Source: Flavobacterium fluvii
Lineage (GTDB): Bacteria > Bacteroidota > Bacteroidia > Flavobacteriales > Flavobacteriaceae
DNA length: 64,000 nucleotides
Direction of reading: 5' to 3'
Assembly: GCF_900129545.1 (NCBI RefSeq)
Contig: NZ_FQWB01000002.1
Coordinates: 434,001 to 498,000 of the forward strand
Below, piece after piece: positions 62,539 through 64,000 of the stretch; the first letter of the stretch is position 1, and every line of letters begins with the position of its first letter. The translations under genes and the position numbers were made by a program. The notes beneath the pieces were generated by a model that worked only from the letters and a program-made list of their open reading frames with translations, did not search any database and was not told where the DNA came from.

Positions 62539-62576
62539 AATTCCCTTTCGAAGTATAAACTTCGAAAGGGAATTTT
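62539..62576 (+). terminator. Terminator after the GNAT gene
   Basis: Perfect 16-base arms AATTCCCTTTCGAAGT / ACTTCGAAAGGGAATT around ATAA, with TTTTG after it. Confidence 0.85.
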
Positions 62577-62907
62577 GTGTTAAATACTTGGAATAGATTT
62601 CCTTGATTTGTGAAAATGTTTTCATTTTATTGTTAAATCTTTCGTGTTGGTTTTTAGGTATTTACGTAAATAAAAGACAGATTTATCCTTTATAATGTAG
62701 GTCTCTATTTTCAGTTTTCCAGAAGAAAATGGCGCCTAAATCAAAAAATAAAAAAACTACAACGTTAGCGTTATTTTTGTTTTTTGTCTTCAAAATCAGC
62801 TGAAAAAAACTCATAATTAATTTTTGAGAAGTAAACCAAAGAAGATGTGCAGCTTTTTTGGATAATGTATGAATATTTGCTAAAAAACATCTAAAAATCA
62901 TTAGTGA

Positions 62908-62924
62908 TTTACATATTTTGTAAA
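62908..62924. promoter_or_regulatory. TTTAC-N7-GTAAA palindrome upstream of pflB
   Basis: TTTACATATTTTGTAAA is a perfect two-arm palindrome, 63 bases before the pflB start. It has the layout of a Crp/Fnr-type operator but not the usual E. coli sequence. Confidence 0.35.
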
Positions 62925-62986
62925 TTTAGGGTATAGAAAAAACAACAAAATATATTTAAATAAAATAGATAATTAAAACATTAAAA

Positions 62987-64000
62987 ATGAAAAATTTATT
63001 AGAAAGAACAGAGTTAAGTGAAGGAGTCTTGAATAAAGGAGTTTGGAACAATACTATTAATGTACACGATTTCATTTTAAAAAACATCAAACCATATGAA
63101 GGCGATGCCGGTTTTCTTGTAGGTCCATCAGACAAAACAACTAAACTATGGGATGTTTGTAAAGAATCGCTTTTGAAAGAAAGAGAAAATGACGGTTGTT
63201 TGGCCATTGACACCGAAGTGATTTCGAATATCACTTCTTTTGGCCCTGGATATATCCAAAAAGAAAATGAAACCATTGTAGGACTTCAAACAGACGAGCT
63301 TTTGAAAAGATCGATGAAACCTTTTGGAGGAATCAAATTGGTTGAATCTGCCGTGGCAGAAAGAGGATTGAAAGTTTCCGATAGAGTGGTTGATATTTTT
63401 AATTATGCAAAAAACCACAATCAAGCCGTTTTTGATGCTTATGACAGCGAAATTAAAACTTACAGATCAAAACACGTATTAACAGGTTTGCCTGATAATT
63501 ATGCCAGAGGAAGAATCATTGGCGATTTCAGGAGAGTGGCTCTTTACGGAATAGACCGGTTGATTGTAGAAAAAAAATCAGATAAAGAAAAGGTTTCTGG
63601 CGAAATGAACGATGCCAAAGTTCGTTTGCGTGAAGAAATTGCAGAGCAAATCAATGCGTTGCAGGACATGAAAAAAATGGCGCTGACTTATGGAATCGAT
63701 ATTTCAAAACCTGCCGTAAATGCACATGAAGCCGTCCAATTTACTTATTTGGCTTATTTAAGTGCCGTTAAGGAGCAAGATGGAGCAGCTATGTCTCTTG
63801 GAAATGTTTCTTCGTTCTTGGATGTGTATATCCAAAACGATTTGGAAGCTGGAAATATTGACGAGGTTCAAGCCCAAGAATACATTGACCAATTTGTAAT
63901 GAAATTGCGTTTGGTGCGTCACCTTCGTCCTGGAGCTTATGATGCCATTTTTGGTGGAGATCCAACTTGGGTCACCGAAGCCATTGGAGGTCAATTGCAC
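62987..64000 (+). CDS. pflB: Pyruvate formate-lyase, 3' end outside window
   Basis: ATG 62987 opens a frame of 338 codons without a stop to the right edge. It matches the N-terminal half of formate C-acetyltransferase: [61 protein letters not shown] and [19 protein letters not shown]. The catalytic Cys-Cys pair and the glycyl radical Gly lie beyond the window. It makes formate and acetyl-CoA from pruvate under anaerobic or low-oxygen conditions and needs an activating enzyme, not in the window. Confidence 0.96.
   Translation, partial: MKNLLERTELSEGVLNKGVWNNTINVHDFILKNIKPYEGDAGFLVGPSDKTTKLWDVCKESLLKERENDGCLAIDTEVISNITSFGPGYIQKENETIVGLQTDELLKRSMKPFGGIKLVESAVAERGLKVSDRVVDIFNYAKNHNQAVFDAYDSEIKTYRSKHVLTGLPDNYARGRIIGDFRRVALYGIDRLIVEKKSDKEKVSGEMNDAKVRLREEIAEQINALQDMKKMALTYGIDISKPAVNAHEAVQFTYLAYLSAVKEQDGAAMSLGNVSSFLDVYIQNDLEAGNIDEVQAQEYIDQFVMKLRLVRHLRPGAYDAIFGGDPTWVTEAIGGQLH

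Larger units (their letters stand above)
62503..62986. other. Non-coding interval before pflB
   Basis: Apart from the GNAT terminator (62539-62576) and the palindrome at 62908-62924 I see no gene. A TATTTTTG promoter-like box is at 62772-62779. The interval may hold a long regulated leader for pflB. Confidence 0.55.

Noticed and set aside
62683..62901. 72-residue ORF upstream of pflB
   Set aside because: AT-rich, no recognisable features, no good start context.
1..64000. tRNA, rRNA, tmRNA genes
   Set aside because: I found no cloverleaf ends, rRNA-like blocks or tmRNA-like sequence by reading; a covariance-model search would be the decisive test.

Overview
The window looks like a chromosomal stretch of a low-GC Bacteroidota, most likely a Flavobacterium or close relative. 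I base this on AT-rich intergenic DNA, promoter-like sequences of the Bacteroidota type (TTG about 19-20 bases before TAnnTTTG), an N-succinylornithine-type carbamoyltransferase (ArgF'), YtxJ of the bacillithiol system, DUF4199 and OMP_b-brl families, and many short palindromic intergenic repeats. I see no rRNA, tRNA, CRISPR array or transposase.

Region by region: 1-1.9 kb holds the 3' part of a sensor histidine kinase and its OmpR-type regulator. 2-7.4 kb is a minus-strand run: ion channel, miaA, a small membrane protein, acyl-ACP thioesterase and, last in the run, a large secreted pectinesterase-like beta-helix protein. 7.4-17 kb is mostly core metabolism and maintenance: exonuclease/GIY-YIG fusion, YggS, 3-hydroxyacyl-CoA dehydrogenase, Gfo/Idh oxidoreductase, pcm, a Fic protein, a lipoprotein, smpB and others. 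17-21 kb holds an M1 peptidase split by a one-base frameshift in a T9 tract, then aguA-aguB, which convert agmatine to putrescine.

From 21.3 to 31.0 kb there is one compact minus-strand operon for pectin breakdown: LamG protein, PL10-like lyase, nucleoside-hydrolase-like DUF1593 protein, GH28 polygalacturonase, second DUF1593 protein, GH43 enzyme, PL10 pectate lyase. All seven proteins have export signals, and there is no SusC/SusD pair in the window. 31-39 kb is accessory and envelope DNA: DUF808, a small-protein cluster with YtxH and holin-like proteins plus an unlisted 39-residue membrane protein, a HAD phosphatase, DUF4199, a nitroreductase, RhuM, an AlbA_2 protein and one unrecognised protein, separated by palindromic repeats. 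39.5-43.5 kb has truncated hemoglobin, clpB and ytxJ. 43.7-48 kb is a second two-component system facing an outer-membrane beta-barrel gene, with three ATTAAC boxes at exact 11-base spacing between them.

48.2-58.7 kb is one arginine/proline biosynthesis locus read leftward: GNAT, argG, argC, argD, proA, proB, argF', argB, argE-like, argH. Upstream of it, at 58979-59059, is a 26-codon candidate leader ORF with two CGG arginine codons, right behind a promoter-like TAAATTTG. I regard this as the best candidate for an undescribed regulatory element. The window ends with fahA, glyA, a GNAT gene and the 5' part of pflB, which runs off the right edge and implies mixed-acid or microaerobic pyruvate metabolism.
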